Shown piece after piece: positions 27,010 through 36,302 of a stretch of 64,000 nucleotides of DNA. The number at the start of each line of letters is the position of its first letter. Position 1 is the stretch's first letter. The translations under genes and the position numbers were made by a program. Source of the DNA: Achromobacter sp. UMC46 (GTDB taxonomy: Bacteria; Pseudomonadota; Gammaproteobacteria; Burkholderiales; Burkholderiaceae_B); contig NZ_LZZS01000004.1 in the NCBI RefSeq assembly GCF_014170335.1, positions 682,001 to 746,000 of the forward strand, written 5' to 3'. The notes below the pieces were generated by a model. That model was not told where the DNA came from, did not search any database, and was given only the letters and a program-made list of their open reading frames with translations.

Positions 27010-27649
27010 GAATTTCGGCCTTCTCGATGATCACGTCTTCGTTCGGCACGTTCTGGTGAAAGCCCTTGTTGCCGGTCTTCACGCCCTTGATCTTCTCGAC
27101 CACGTCCGTGCCTTCGGTGATGGTGCCGAAGACGGCGTAGCCCCAGCCATTCGGCGTGGGCGACGTGAAGTTCAGGAAATCGTTGTTCGACACGTTGATG
27201 AAGAACTGGGCAGTCGCCGAGTGCGGGTCGCTGGTGCGGGCCATCGCCAGGGTGTACTTGTCGTTCTTCAGGCCATTGTTGGCTTCGTTTTCGATCGTGC
27301 CATGGGTTTGCTTCTGCTTCATGCCGGGTTCGAAACCGCCGCCCTGGATCATGAAACCGTCGATCACGCGATGGAACACGGTGCCGTTGTAGAAGCCTTC
27401 CTTGACGTAGGTCAGGAAGTTCTCGACGGTCTTGGGCGCCTTGGCGGCGTCCAGGGTGATGACCATGTCGCCTTGGTTCGTGACGAGCTTGACGCGGGGA
27501 TTGGTGCTCATGGCTTTTGTGCCTTCAGAAGTGGAGGTGGAAGAAGTGGCCGCAGGAGCGGCGCTGACGAGGGCTGGGGCAAATGCGGCCAGCGCGAACG
27601 AGCACGCCGTCAGGCGCAGCAGGTGGAAGGGGGAGTAACGGGACATCAT
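27002..27649 (-). CDS. ppiB: Cyclophilin-type peptidyl-prolyl isomerase (PpiB-like core with secretion leader)
   Basis: This 215-residue protein carries a complete PpiB-type cyclophilin core (about 50-212) with [22 protein letters not shown] and [10 protein letters not shown], the catalytic Arg and Gln segments. Before it lies a hydrophobic leader ([17 protein letters not shown]) and a Ser/Thr linker. E. coli PpiB is cytoplasmic and starts at the equivalent of residue 47 here. An internal ATG exists exactly there (27511), with GAAGG 10 bases upstream. So both a secreted and a cytoplasmic form are possible. The stop overlaps lpxH; the start overlaps the TPR gene's stop (ATGA). Confidence 0.9.
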   Translation of the reverse strand: MMSRYSPFHLLRLTACSFALAAFAPALVSAAPAATSSTSTSEGTKAMSTNPRVKLVTNQGDMVITLDAAKAPKTVENFLTYVKEGFYNGTVFHRVIDGFMIQGGGFEPGMKQKQTHGTIENEANNGLKNDKYTLAMARTSDPHSATAQFFINVSNNDFLNFTSPTPNGWGYAVFGTITEGTDVVEKIKGVKTGNKGFHQNVPNEDVIIEKAEILE

Positions 27650-28329
27650 TTGCCTTGTTTATCCTTCAGCATGGTTTCGACTTCGCGGGCTTTGTCCTGC
27701 ATGCCGGGCACGCCGTCGCTGGCGGCCTTTTTGTAGGTCTGCAGGGCCTGCAGCAGTTGCAGGTCGCCCAGATTGGCCCGGGCGGCCGCATAGCCGGGGT
27801 CGGCGCGCAATGCCATTTGCAGGGCATCTTGCGCTTTTTCAAGTTCACCGCGGCTGGCATATAGAGCCGCCAGGTTGTTCCAAGGTTCCGGCAGCTCCGG
27901 GAAACGCGTGGTCATGTCGGTGTAGATGTCGATGGCCTCGTTCGTGCGCTTCAGGGCGGCCAGGGCGCGCGCGTGCTGGAACATCAGTTGCACGTCGGTG
28001 CCGCGCTGGTCCTTGACCTCTTCTTCGCGCTTTTCGATCAAGGCCAGGGCTTCGTTCACGTCGCCGCGGTTCAGCAGCATCTCGATGCGCGAGGTGACCT
28101 GCGACGGCGATGGGGCCAGCCGCGTATCGACGCCGGGCTTGGCCGCTTCCAGCAGATTGGCCAGGCTGTCCCAGCCGCCTTCGGGCGGAATCGGGTCCAG
28201 CGTGGTGCGGGTGGCATTGGGACTGGCACCCCCGCCGCCGGCCATCGACTGGGCAAGGGCGGTTCCAACCGGCGCGCCGGCGACAGCCAGGGCGAGCAGG
28301 GCGACACAAAAACGCGGCTTGATAGTCAC
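27646..28329 (-). CDS. Exported TPR-repeat protein
   Basis: This 227-residue protein has a signal peptide ([19 protein letters not shown]) and several TPR units (about 85-200; for example [48 protein letters not shown]). It probably acts as a periplasmic scaffold; partner unknown. The start is taken as GTG at 28329 because the signal begins there. The open frame continues upstream into repeated DNA that is not protein-like. It forms an operon with the cyclophilin and lpxH genes and is divergent from cysS. Confidence 0.8.
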   Translation of the reverse strand: MTIKPRFCVALLALAVAGAPVGTALAQSMAGGGGASPNATRTTLDPIPPEGGWDSLANLLEAAKPGVDTRLAPSPSQVTSRIEMLLNRGDVNEALALIEKREEEVKDQRGTDVQLMFQHARALAALKRTNEAIDIYTDMTTRFPELPEPWNNLAALYASRGELEKAQDALQMALRADPGYAAARANLGDLQLLQALQTYKKAASDGVPGMQDKAREVETMLKDKQGK

Positions 28330-28667
28330 GTGGGTATCCGTTAAAAGTCGTGGCCGGCCCGCACTTACGCGCGCGACCGGGCCGCTTGCTATACTTGACG
28401 ACCGCCATTTTAGCCCCGGTTGAGTTTTTGGCTCGACATCGGGTGCAAGGGCTGGTTTGAACTGGCCTTGAGGGCCAGGTTGAACTGCCCTTGAAGGCCA
28501 AGTTGAACGGGCCCTGAGGGCTAGGTCGGACCGGTCCCGAGGGCCAGGCAAGACCTGTCGTCGGTATTCGATGACGACGGTGTTGGCGGCAGGCTGCGAA
28601 GGTATTGTCCTTCGCAAGCAACTTTCCGAATCCGCCCCGGAAGCAATTACACGAATCCTAAAGCGCC
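28330..28667. other. Divergent intergenic region with tandem repeats, TPR gene and cysS
   Basis: This 338-base gap holds no convincing gene. It contains the 23-bp tandem repeat array at 28457-28548 and must hold the promoters for the TPR-ppi-lpxH operon (minus) and cysS (plus). No unambiguous -35/-10 pair was recognised. Confidence 0.6.
28457..28548. repeat. Four imperfect 23-bp tandem repeats
   Basis: Units start at 28457, 28480, 28503 and 28526. They share the pattern TTGAACTGGCC-TTGA-GGGCCAGG with a few changes each. Every unit is itself nearly palindromic (GGCC-TTGA-GGCC), so each can fold into a short hairpin. Weak extra half-units flank both ends. The array lies between the TPR gene and cysS promoters. 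Confidence 0.88.
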
Positions 28668-30122
28668 ATGCTGCAAATCTACAACACGTTATCGCGTACC
28701 AAAGAACCGTTCAAGCCGGCCCAGGCCGGTCAGGTGCGCATGTACGTGTGTGGCATGACCGTGTACGACTTCTGCCATCTGGGCCATGCCCGCATGCTGG
28801 TCTCGTTCGACGTCGTGCAGCGTTGGCTGCGCGCCAGCGGGCTTGCGGTCGATTACGTGCGCAACATCACGGACATCGACGACAAGATCATCCGCCGTGC
28901 CGTTGAAACCGGCCGCCGCATCGGCGAAGTCACCGAGTTCTATATTGCCGCCATGCATGCCGACGAGCAGGCGTTGGGCGTGGAATCCCCCGACCGCGAG
29001 CCGCGCGCCACCCAGTACGTGGGCGACATGCTCGACATCATCGGCAAGCTGGAGCAGAACGGCCTGGCCTACCAGGCCGACGACGGCGACGTGAACTACG
29101 CCGTCCGCGAGTTTCCCGGCTACGGCAAACTGTCCGGCAAGACGCTGGACGACCTGCGGGCCGGCGAACGCGTGCCCGTGGGGTCCGCCAAGCGCGATCC
29201 GCTGGATTTCGTGCTGTGGAAATCGGCCAAGGCCGACGAACCCGCCGACACCAAGTGGGAATCCCCGTACGGCCTGGGCCGTCCGGGCTGGCATATCGAA
29301 TGCTCGGCCATGAGCAAATCCCTGCTGGGCCTGCCCCTGGACATCCACGGCGGCGGTCCGGACCTGAAGTTCCCGCACCACGAAAACGAGATCGCGCAGA
29401 CCGAAGGCGCCTTCGGCGGCACGCTGGCCAATATCTGGATGCACTGCGGTCCGCTCATGGTCGATTCGGACAAGATGTCCAAGTCGCTGGGCAATTTCCG
29501 CACCATCCGCCAGACGGTCGCCCAGGGCGAGCCGGCCACGGACGAGGCGACCTACCGCGTGAACTCGCGCGAGGCCGAAATGGTGCGCTTCTTCATTGTG
29601 CGCAACCACTACCGCAGCGCCCAGAACTACACGCCGGACAATCTGGTCGACGCGCAGAACGCGCTGGACCGCCTGTACCAGGCGCTGCAGAACGTGGCGG
29701 CCGACGACCAGGGCGTCGACTGGAACGAGCCGCAGGCCCAGGCCTTCAAGGCCGCCATGGACGACGATTTCAATAGTTCCGGCGCGATCGCGGCCCTGTT
29801 TGAACTGGCCTCCGAGGCCAATCGCGGCAAAAGCGCGCGCAGCGCCGGCCAGTTGAAGGCGCTGGCGTCGCTGTTGGGCCTGCTGCAACAGGACCCGGCG
29901 ACGTATTTCCAGTCGCCCACCCGCTATTCCGCTGCGGCGATCGAGCAAGGCCAGCGCGCCACGCTGGACGCCGCCGCCATCCAGTCGCTGATCGACGCGC
30001 GCGCGGCCGCCAAGGCCGCACGCAACTTCGCCGAAGCGGACCGCATCCGCGCCGAATTGCGCGATGCCGGGATTGAGCTCGACGACAAGCCGGGTGGTTT
30101 GACGCAATGGCGCCGGGCGTGA
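28668..30122 (+). CDS. cysS: Cysteine--tRNA ligase
   Basis: This 484-residue class I synthetase charges tRNA-Cys. Zinc ligand Cys28 lies in [17 protein letters not shown], which includes the HIGH-type HLGH (37-40). KMSKS appears as DKMSKSLGN, and the second zinc region GWHIECSAM and [15 protein letters not shown] are intact. Length and domain order are normal. It overlaps the following glycosylase gene by 16 bases. Confidence 0.97.
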   Translation: MLQIYNTLSRTKEPFKPAQAGQVRMYVCGMTVYDFCHLGHARMLVSFDVVQRWLRASGLAVDYVRNITDIDDKIIRRAVETGRRIGEVTEFYIAAMHADEQALGVESPDREPRATQYVGDMLDIIGKLEQNGLAYQADDGDVNYAVREFPGYGKLSGKTLDDLRAGERVPVGSAKRDPLDFVLWKSAKADEPADTKWESPYGLGRPGWHIECSAMSKSLLGLPLDIHGGGPDLKFPHHENEIAQTEGAFGGTLANIWMHCGPLMVDSDKMSKSLGNFRTIRQTVAQGEPATDEATYRVNSREAEMVRFFIVRNHYRSAQNYTPDNLVDAQNALDRLYQALQNVAADDQGVDWNEPQAQAFKAAMDDDFNSSGAIAALFELASEANRGKSARSAGQLKALASLLGLLQQDPATYFQSPTRYSAAAIEQGQRATLDAAAIQSLIDARAAAKAARNFAEADRIRAELRDAGIELDDKPGGLTQWRRA

Positions 30123-30787
30123 GCCCAGTGGATACCCCCGACATGTCCACCGCCGATCTCGACATCCCCAAGCCCGAGTATTGGGAGGCCGCCGTCGCCC
30201 ATCTGATGCGGCGCGACCGGATCCTGAAAAAGGTCATCCCCCAGCATCCCGAGGTCTGGCTGACCTCGCGCGGCACGCCGTTCGTGACGCTGGCGCGGGC
30301 GATCATCGGCCAGCAGATCTCCACCAAGGCGGCCGACGCCGTCTGGACCAAGTTCATCGACGCCGTGGGCAAGCGCCCCACGCCGGTCGCCGTGCTGCGC
30401 GTGGGCGTGGACGGGCTGCGCAAGGCCGGCCTGTCCCAGCGCAAGGCCGAATACGTGCTGGATCTGGCCGTGCATTTCGGCGAACGCCGCGTCCACCCTG
30501 AAAAGTGGGCGGCGATGGACGATGAAGCCGTTATTTCTGAATTGGTCGCCATCCGGGGCATCGGGCGCTGGACGGCGGAGATGTTTTTGATTTTCAATCT
30601 ACAGCGGCCTGACGTCCTGCCGCTGGATGATCCCGGGTTGCTCAAGGCAATCTCGCTACACTATTTCAGTGGCGAGCCTGTCTCGCGCTTCGAGGCTCGC
30701 GAAGTCTCGCTGGCGTGGCAGCCCTGGCGTACCGTGGCAACCTGGTACCTATGGCGCAGTCTGGAACCGACACCGGTTCAATACTGA
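30107..30787 (+). CDS. DNA-3-methyladenine glycosylase II-type (AlkA family)
   Basis: This 226-residue HhH-GPD base-excision glycosylase has the helix-hairpin-helix [14 protein letters not shown] (146-159) and the catalytic Asp at about 175 (LPLDDPGL). The N-terminal AlkA fold domain is absent, as in short AlkA-like enzymes. It removes alkylated purines. The ATG at 30107 overlaps cysS; an internal ATG at 30143 is the alternative start. It lies between cysS and accA on the plus strand, probably one transcript. Confidence 0.9.
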   Translation: MAPGVSPVDTPDMSTADLDIPKPEYWEAAVAHLMRRDRILKKVIPQHPEVWLTSRGTPFVTLARAIIGQQISTKAADAVWTKFIDAVGKRPTPVAVLRVGVDGLRKAGLSQRKAEYVLDLAVHFGERRVHPEKWAAMDDEAVISELVAIRGIGRWTAEMFLIFNLQRPDVLPLDDPGLLKAISLHYFSGEPVSRFEAREVSLAWQPWRTVATWYLWRSLEPTPVQY

Positions 30788-30823
30788 TGCACACCAGGCA
30801 GCCCATCTACGGAACCACACTAC

Positions 30824-31789
30824 ATGCGCAATACATTTCTGGAATTTGAACAGCCGCTGGCCGAACTTGAAAACAAGATCGAACAGCTGCGCTATGTGCA
30901 GGCCGATTCAGCGGTAGACATTTCCGACGAGATCGGGCGTCTGCAGCAGAAGAGCCAGACCTTGGCCAAGGAAATCTACGCCAAGCTCACGCCGTGGCAG
31001 ACGGCCCTTGTCGCCCGCCACCCCCAGCGTCCGTACACGCTGGACTACGTGCGCGAAATGTTCACCGACTTCCATGAACTGCACGGCGACCGCATGTACG
31101 CCGACGACCAGTCCATCATCGGTGGTCTTGCGCGCTTCAACGGCACGCCCTGCATGGTCATCGGCCATCAGAAGGGCCGCGACACCAAGGAACGCGCCGC
31201 CCGCAATTTCGGCATGCCGCGTCCCGAGGGCTATCGCAAGGCCCTGCGCCTGATGCGCCTGGCTGAAAAATTCGGCATCCCCGTGTTCACGTTCGTGGAC
31301 ACCCCGGGCGCCTATCCCGGCATCGGCGCCGAAGAGCGCGGCCAGTCCGAAGCCATCGGCCACAACCTGTACGCCATGGCCGAGCTCAAGGTCCCCGTGA
31401 TCTGCACGATCATCGGCGAAGGCGGCTCGGGCGGCGCGCTGGCGATCGCCGTGGGCAACGCCGTGCTGATGCTCCAGTACGCCACCTATGCCGTGATTTC
31501 GCCGGAAGGCTGCGCGTCGATCCTGTGGCGCAGCGCCGACAAGGCCCCCGACGCCGCCGAGGCGCTGGCCATCATCGCCCCGCGCCTGAAGGACCTGGGC
31601 CTGGTGGACCGCGTGGTCAACGAACCCGTGGGCGGCGCGCACCGCGACCCCCGCGTCATGGCGCGCCTGCTGCGCCGCGCGCTGGGCGACGCCCTGCGCC
31701 AGCTTCAGGGCATGACGCCCGAACAGCTTGTGGAACAGCGCGTGCAACGCGTGCTGTCCTACGGCGCTTATCAGGAAGTGCGCGCGTAA
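30824..31789 (+). CDS. accA: Acetyl-CoA carboxylase carboxyltransferase subunit alpha
   Basis: This 321-residue protein is the alpha subunit of the AccAD carboxyltransferase that makes malonyl-CoA for fatty acid synthesis. Family marks include [21 protein letters not shown] at the start, [22 protein letters not shown], and [15 protein letters not shown], which forms the oxyanion pocket. Length matches E. coli AccA (319). It is followed 60 bases later by tilS, as in many proteobacteria. Confidence 0.97.
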   Translation: MRNTFLEFEQPLAELENKIEQLRYVQADSAVDISDEIGRLQQKSQTLAKEIYAKLTPWQTALVARHPQRPYTLDYVREMFTDFHELHGDRMYADDQSIIGGLARFNGTPCMVIGHQKGRDTKERAARNFGMPRPEGYRKALRLMRLAEKFGIPVFTFVDTPGAYPGIGAEERGQSEAIGHNLYAMAELKVPVICTIIGEGGSGGALAIAVGNAVLMLQYATYAVISPEGCASILWRSADKAPDAAEALAIIAPRLKDLGLVDRVVNEPVGGAHRDPRVMARLLRRALGDALRQLQGMTPEQLVEQRVQRVLSYGAYQEVRA

Positions 31790-31849
31790 GGCGGGCAGGG
31801 GCGCGGGCGGACCCGCCTGCGCCGCGACCGCGCTACCCGCGCCATCCCC

Positions 31850-32926
31850 ATGAACGTCCGGCCGACGCCCGACACGCCCCTCGCGGCCGAGTCGGGCGTT
31901 GCGCATTCCGTCCCGCTTTTGCTCCCCGTTTCCCCGGAACTTGCCGCCGCGTTGCGGCGGGCCCTGTTGGCCTTGCCCGAGCGTCCCGCACGCATCGCGG
32001 CCGCGGTCAGCGGCGGCGCGGACTCGGCCATGCTGGCCGTGCATGCGGCGGCCGTGTGCCGCGAACTGGGCATCGGCCTGTCGCTGTTCCATGTGCACCA
32101 CGGGCTGCAGGCCGCCGCCGATGCCTGGGGGCGCCGGGCGCATGCGCTGGGCGCCTTGCTGGACGTGCCTGTGGCCGAGGCCCGGGTGCAGGTCGAGCAG
32201 GCGGGCGGCAAAGGCATGGAAGCGGCTGCCCGCGACGCGCGCTATGCGGCACTGGCCGGGCTGGCCGATACGCACGGAACGCACCACGTGCTGCTGGCGC
32301 ATCACCGCAACGACCAGGCCGAAACCGTGCTGTTGCGCCTGTTGCGGGGCACGGGGCTGGCGGGCATGGCGGCCATGTCGCCGGCGACGCAGCGCGACGG
32401 CGTCTGCTACTTGCGCCCCTGGCTGGGCCAGGACCGCGCGACCATCCTGCAGGCCGCGGCATCGGTGGAGGCCGCTTGCGGCTGGCAGCCGGTGCAGGAC
32501 CCGACCAATGCCGACCCCCGCTACACGCGCGCCGCGGTACGCGAGCTGCTGGCGCCGGTGCTGGACAGCCGATGGCCGGGGTGGCGGGGCATCGTCGCCC
32601 GGCACGCGGACCACATGGCCGAGGCGGCGCAGATCCTGGACGAAGTCGCGCGCGAAGATTTCGCCCGGCTGGATCCCAGCCCGGACGCCGCCAGTTTTTC
32701 GCTGCAAGCATGGCGCGGATTGTCGGCGGCGCGTCAGTCGCAAGTGCTGCGCTATTGGCTGGCGCAAAACGGCGCCCGCATGCCCACCGACGCGCGCCTG
32801 CGCGACCTGCTGCGCCAACTGCGCGGACTGCACAGCCTGGGCCATGACCGCCAACTGCGGGTAGAGCAGGCCGGGCACGTGGTCCGTTGCCATCGGGGAC
32901 GGGTCTGGGTGGAACCCAGAGGATAA
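31850..32926 (+). CDS. tilS: tRNA(Ile)-lysidine synthase TilS
   Basis: This 358-residue ATP-dependent enzyme modifies C34 of tRNA-Ile(CAU) to lysidine. The PP-loop SGGADS is at 54-59, followed by HVHHGLQ and LLAHHRNDQAETVLLRLLRGTG. The C-terminal substrate domain is shorter than in E. coli (432 residues). The start at 31850 gives about 20 residues before the first conserved strand; a later start is possible. It is part of the accA-tilS-lysC order. Confidence 0.93.
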   Translation: MNVRPTPDTPLAAESGVAHSVPLLLPVSPELAAALRRALLALPERPARIAAAVSGGADSAMLAVHAAAVCRELGIGLSLFHVHHGLQAAADAWGRRAHALGALLDVPVAEARVQVEQAGGKGMEAAARDARYAALAGLADTHGTHHVLLAHHRNDQAETVLLRLLRGTGLAGMAAMSPATQRDGVCYLRPWLGQDRATILQAAASVEAACGWQPVQDPTNADPRYTRAAVRELLAPVLDSRWPGWRGIVARHADHMAEAAQILDEVAREDFARLDPSPDAASFSLQAWRGLSAARQSQVLRYWLAQNGARMPTDARLRDLLRQLRGLHSLGHDRQLRVEQAGHVVRCHRGRVWVEPRG

Positions 32927-33072
32927 AAACGGCTGCTTTGGAAAGAATCCGCAGAAAAATAGCCGCGTAATGAACATAAATTTCCTCAAACTGAGCAAAT
33001 TTTTACCGCCGCGCTAGAATATATGGTTTTGCCCGCCACCACTTTGCGGCGGGTTCCCAGCCAGAGTACGAG

Positions 33073-34338
33073 ATGTCCCTGATCGTTCACAAATATGGCG
33101 GTACTTCGATGGGCTCGGTCGAGCGCATCAGAAACGTGGCGCGTCGCGTCGCGAAGTGGCATGCCGCAGGCCACCAGGTTGTTGTTGTCCCGTCGGCAAT
33201 GGCGGGCGAAACGAATCGCCTGCTTGGCCTGGCACGCGAAATCACGCCCCAGCCCGACGGCCGTGAGCTCGACATGATCGCCGCCACCGGCGAGCAGGCC
33301 AGCAGCGGCTTGCTGGCGATCGCGCTGCAGGCAGAAGGCGTGCCCGCGCGCAGCTATGCCGGTTGGCAAGTGCCCGTGCGCACCGATTCGTCCTTCACGA
33401 AAGCGCGCATCAGCTCCATCGACGACGCGCGCATCCGCGCCGACCTCGACGCCGGCCGGGTCGTGATCGTGACGGGCTTCCAGGGCATCGACCCGGAAGG
33501 CCACATCACGACGCTGGGCCGTGGCGGTTCGGACACCTCGGCCGTGGCCGTGGCGGCGGCCATCAAAGCCCACGAATGCCTGATCTACACCGACGTGGAC
33601 GGCGTCTACACGACCGATCCGCGCGTGGTGCCCGAAGCGCGCCGCATGGCCGTCGTTTCCTTCGAGGAAATGCTGGAAATGGCGTCGCTGGGTTCCAAGG
33701 TCCTCCAGATCCGCTCGGTCGAATTCGCCGGCAAATACCGTGTACCGGTCCGGGTCCTGTCCTCGCTGACCGACCCGCTCATCCCGCTCGACGAAGAAAT
33801 GGTCTCGGGCACGCTGATTACTTTTGAGGAAGACGAAAAAATGGAAGCCGCCGTTGTCTCCGGCATCGCCTTCAGCCGCGACGAAGCCAAAATCACCTTG
33901 CTGGCCGTGCCCGACAAACCGGGCATCGCTTTCTCCATCCTGGGTCCTGTCGCCGCCGCCAACATCGACGTCGACATGATCGTGCAGAACCAGTCCGTGG
34001 CTGGCACGACCGACTTCTCGTTCACCGTGAACCGCAACGAGTTCGCGCGCGCCGTCGACCTGCTCAAGCGCGAAGTCATCCCCGCCGTGGGCGCGGGCGA
34101 GCTGTCCACCGACGAGAAGGTCGCCAAGGTCTCGATCGTGGGCATCGGCATGCGCTCGCACGTGGGCGTGGCCAGCCTGATGTTCCAGACGCTTTCGCAA
34201 GAAGGCATCAACATCCAGATGATCAGCACCAGCGAGATCAAGACGTCCGTCATCATCGACGACAAGTACATGGAATTGGGCGTGCGCGCGCTGCACAAGG
34301 CCTTCGGCCTGGACCAGACGCCGGGCGCCAAGGAATAA
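33073..34338 (+). CDS. lysC: Aspartate kinase
   Basis: This 421-residue enzyme makes aspartyl phosphate for Lys, Thr, Met and diaminopimelate synthesis. The kinase domain opens with VHKYGGTSMGSVERI and holds GRGGSDTSAVAVAAAI. Two ACT domains follow (about 270-400; VAGTTDFSFTV and NIQMISTSEIKTSV), which usually give feedback control by Lys plus Thr. No lysine riboswitch is seen in the 146-base gap upstream, only a short CCCGCC/GGCGGG hairpin near 33041-33056. Confidence 0.97.
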   Translation: MSLIVHKYGGTSMGSVERIRNVARRVAKWHAAGHQVVVVPSAMAGETNRLLGLAREITPQPDGRELDMIAATGEQASSGLLAIALQAEGVPARSYAGWQVPVRTDSSFTKARISSIDDARIRADLDAGRVVIVTGFQGIDPEGHITTLGRGGSDTSAVAVAAAIKAHECLIYTDVDGVYTTDPRVVPEARRMAVVSFEEMLEMASLGSKVLQIRSVEFAGKYRVPVRVLSSLTDPLIPLDEEMVSGTLITFEEDEKMEAAVVSGIAFSRDEAKITLLAVPDKPGIAFSILGPVAAANIDVDMIVQNQSVAGTTDFSFTVNRNEFARAVDLLKREVIPAVGAGELSTDEKVAKVSIVGIGMRSHVGVASLMFQTLSQEGINIQMISTSEIKTSVIIDDKYMELGVRALHKAFGLDQTPGAKE

Positions 34339-34426
34339 GGCAACGGTTCCGGCACGTTTTTTTGATTGATGGCCCCGTTTGCGGGCAAGACTCAAAAAAA
34401 ACGTGCTAGAATCTCGTTCTCTTTTC

Positions 34427-34519
34427 GGAGACGTGCCCGAGAGGCTGAAGGGGCTCCCCTGCTAAGGGAGTATGCGGCTAAAAACTGCATCGTGGGTTCG
34501 AATCCCACCGTCTCCGCCA
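34427..34519 (+). tRNA. tRNA-Ser(GCT)
   Basis: This is a 93-base type II tRNA. The acceptor stem GGAGACG pairs with CGTCTCC, followed by G and an encoded CCA (34517-34519). The anticodon GCT at 34461-34463 lies in a CTCCC/GGGAG stem, and a long variable arm follows as expected for serine. It reads AGC/AGU codons. A TAGAAT -10-like box lies at 34407-34412, and a terminator at 34562-34597. Confidence 0.97.
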
Positions 34520-34561
34520 GATAAGCTTTAGTACTGGCTTCTGGCCAGTGCTGAAGATAAA

Positions 34562-34597
34562 AACCCCGCAATCGCGAAAGCGAATGCGGGGTTTTTT
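34562..34597 (+). terminator. Intrinsic terminator after tRNA-Ser
   Basis: AACCCCGCA pairs with TGCGGGGTT around a 14-base loop that itself contains TCGCGAAAGCGA, and runs into T residues. It is 43 bases after the tRNA end and 11 bases before the convergent mnmH stop. Confidence 0.92.
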
Positions 34598-34607
34598 CTT
34601 GGGCGTT

Positions 34608-35696
34608 TCATGTCAGCGCCGCCAGTAGCACACGGGCCTGCTCCACGACATCAGCGTCGTTCGGCCGGAAATCCATCCGCGTGGCTTGCGGCAACTGCGT
34701 GTAGTGCGCATGGCTGCTGCGGGCGTAGGCGGGGTCGTAGTGGCGGTCGATCAGTTCGCGCGCCAGGTCGATGCGGCGGCCTTCGTCCACCATTTGCAGC
34801 CAGCCGTTGATGACGTCGCGGCTGTGCAGGCCCAGCAGGCGTTGCAGTTGGGCCTTCAGCCACTCCGGGTTTTCGAACAGTTCCGCGTAATCCTGTTGCA
34901 GGAAGGTGGCGCGGTCTTCGCGCGTGCAGGCGACTTCGATGCAGGCGCCCTGGTGCATGGCTTGCAGCAGGGCGGGCGGCAGCGCCACCGACCCGATCTT
35001 GCGGCTTTCCGATTCCACGTAGACCGGCCGGCTTGCGTCGAATTCGCGCAGGCGCCCGGCCAGCAGCGTGTCGAACCGCTTCTGCGAGGGTTGGGCGACG
35101 CCGGGCAGCGCGCCCAACAGCGACCCCCGATGCGACGCCAACTGCTCCAGGTCCAAGGTCTGGGCGCCGGCCCGGTCCAGCGCGTTCAGCAGGCGCGTCT
35201 TGCCGCTGCCGGTGGGGCCGACCAGCACGACGTAGCGCAGGGCTGCGGGCAGCGTGTCCAGGGCCTCCAGCGTGGCGCCGCGGTAACGCTTGTAGCCGCC
35301 GTCCAGTTGGCGCGCGCGCCAGCCGATCATGTTGAACATCACCGTCATCGAACCGGAGCGTTTGCCGCCGCGCCAGCAGTACACCAGCGGACGCCAGCCT
35401 TGCGGGCGGTCCGCGAAGGTGGTTTCCAGGTGACGTGCGATGTTGCGGGCGACGATGGCCGCGCCGGTGCGCGAGGCCTCGAAGGGCGAGACTTGGCGGT
35501 ACAAGGTGCCGACCTGCGCGCGTTCTTCATTGCTGAACACGGGCGCGTTGATCGCGCCGGGGATGTGGTCGTCGGCGTATTCGAGCGGCGAGCGCACATC
35601 GATGATTTCGTCGAAGTCATCCAGCTTGTCTAGGCTGGCGAGCAGGTGTTTCACGTTGGGAGCCGTTGCGTTGATCGGAAGGGGCGAAGCGGTCAC
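34608..35696 (-). CDS. mnmH: tRNA 2-selenouridine synthase MnmH (SelU/YbbB)
   Basis: This 362-residue protein has an N-terminal rhodanese domain with the catalytic Cys107 in LVYCWRGGKRS and a C-terminal P-loop domain (GPTGSGKT at 160-167). It replaces sulfur with selenium at the wobble uridine of some tRNAs, by way of a geranylated intermediate. It needs selenophosphate from SelD, which is not in this window. It is divergent from the DUF2199 gene. Confidence 0.95.
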   Translation of the reverse strand: MTASPLPINATAPNVKHLLASLDKLDDFDEIIDVRSPLEYADDHIPGAINAPVFSNEERAQVGTLYRQVSPFEASRTGAAIVARNIARHLETTFADRPQGWRPLVYCWRGGKRSGSMTVMFNMIGWRARQLDGGYKRYRGATLEALDTLPAALRYVVLVGPTGSGKTRLLNALDRAGAQTLDLEQLASHRGSLLGALPGVAQPSQKRFDTLLAGRLREFDASRPVYVESESRKIGSVALPPALLQAMHQGACIEVACTREDRATFLQQDYAELFENPEWLKAQLQRLLGLHSRDVINGWLQMVDEGRRIDLARELIDRHYDPAYARSSHAHYTQLPQATRMDFRPNDADVVEQARVLLAALT

Positions 35697-35774
35697 TAGA
35701 ATAATGCTTTCCTGACACGGGGGCTTGGCGCGCTGGTTGCTATCATCTGCGCATTCTCCCTGCCTGCCTGGAAT

Positions 35775-36293
35775 ATGGAATTCTCATTCAAGTGCGCCAC
35801 GTGTGATCAGCGCCATCATGGCCTGCCGAGCTTTGGCGCCGAGGCGCCCGAAAGCTACTACCGAATCGCCCCGGAAGAACAGCAGCAGCGCGGCGACCTG
35901 GGCAGTGACGACTGCGTGATCGACGAGCAGCAATTCTTCGTGCGCGGTTGCATCGAATTGCCCATTCATGGGTATCCCGAGCCCTTCGTGTGGGGCGTGT
36001 GGGTATCGGTCAGCCTGGCCAGCTACGAGACCTGGGTGCGCACCTTCGACGAGCCCGTGCGCGCGCAAACGCCGCCCATGTTCGGTTGGCTGAATACGCA
36101 GCTCGCGCCCTATCCGGATACGCTGAGCCTGAAGACGCATGTGCATTTGCGTGACGGCGGCATCCGGCCGTCGATTGAGCTGGAGCCGACCAGCCATCCG
36201 CTCGCCGTCGAGCAGCGCGAGGGCATTACGGTGGAACGGGTCGCGGAAATCTACGCGATGCTTGTGCATGGCGCCGGTGTGGCGCAAACCTAG
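35775..36293 (+). CDS. DUF2199 domain-containing protein
   Basis: This 172-residue cytoplasmic protein opens with a CATC zinc-knuckle-like motif (FKCATCDQRHHGLP) and carries the DUF2199 features VIDEQQFFVRGCIELPI and FVWGVWVSVS. Function is unknown. Its stop lies 9 bases before the TTG-started ankyrin gene, so they are probably co-expressed. The family is often seen with immunity-like or stress genes, but no toxin is adjacent here. Confidence 0.85.
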   Translation: MEFSFKCATCDQRHHGLPSFGAEAPESYYRIAPEEQQQRGDLGSDDCVIDEQQFFVRGCIELPIHGYPEPFVWGVWVSVSLASYETWVRTFDEPVRAQTPPMFGWLNTQLAPYPDTLSLKTHVHLRDGGIRPSIELEPTSHPLAVEQREGITVERVAEIYAMLVHGAGVAQT

Positions 36294-36302
36294 GAGCCGC
36301 CC

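Noticed and set aside
28330-28617. N-terminal extension of the TPR protein through the tandem repeats
   Set aside because: The frame is open, but the product would be a basic Pro/Arg repeat before a proper signal peptide. The GTG at 28329, where the signal begins, is more credible.
30908-32998. 696-codon open frame on the minus strand across accA and tilS
   Set aside because: It is complementary to two housekeeping genes and has no recognisable domain. It reflects lack of stop codons in GC-rich DNA.
32927-33072. Possible lysine riboswitch before lysC
   Set aside because: The gap of 146 bases is shorter than the lysine riboswitch and shows only one short hairpin.
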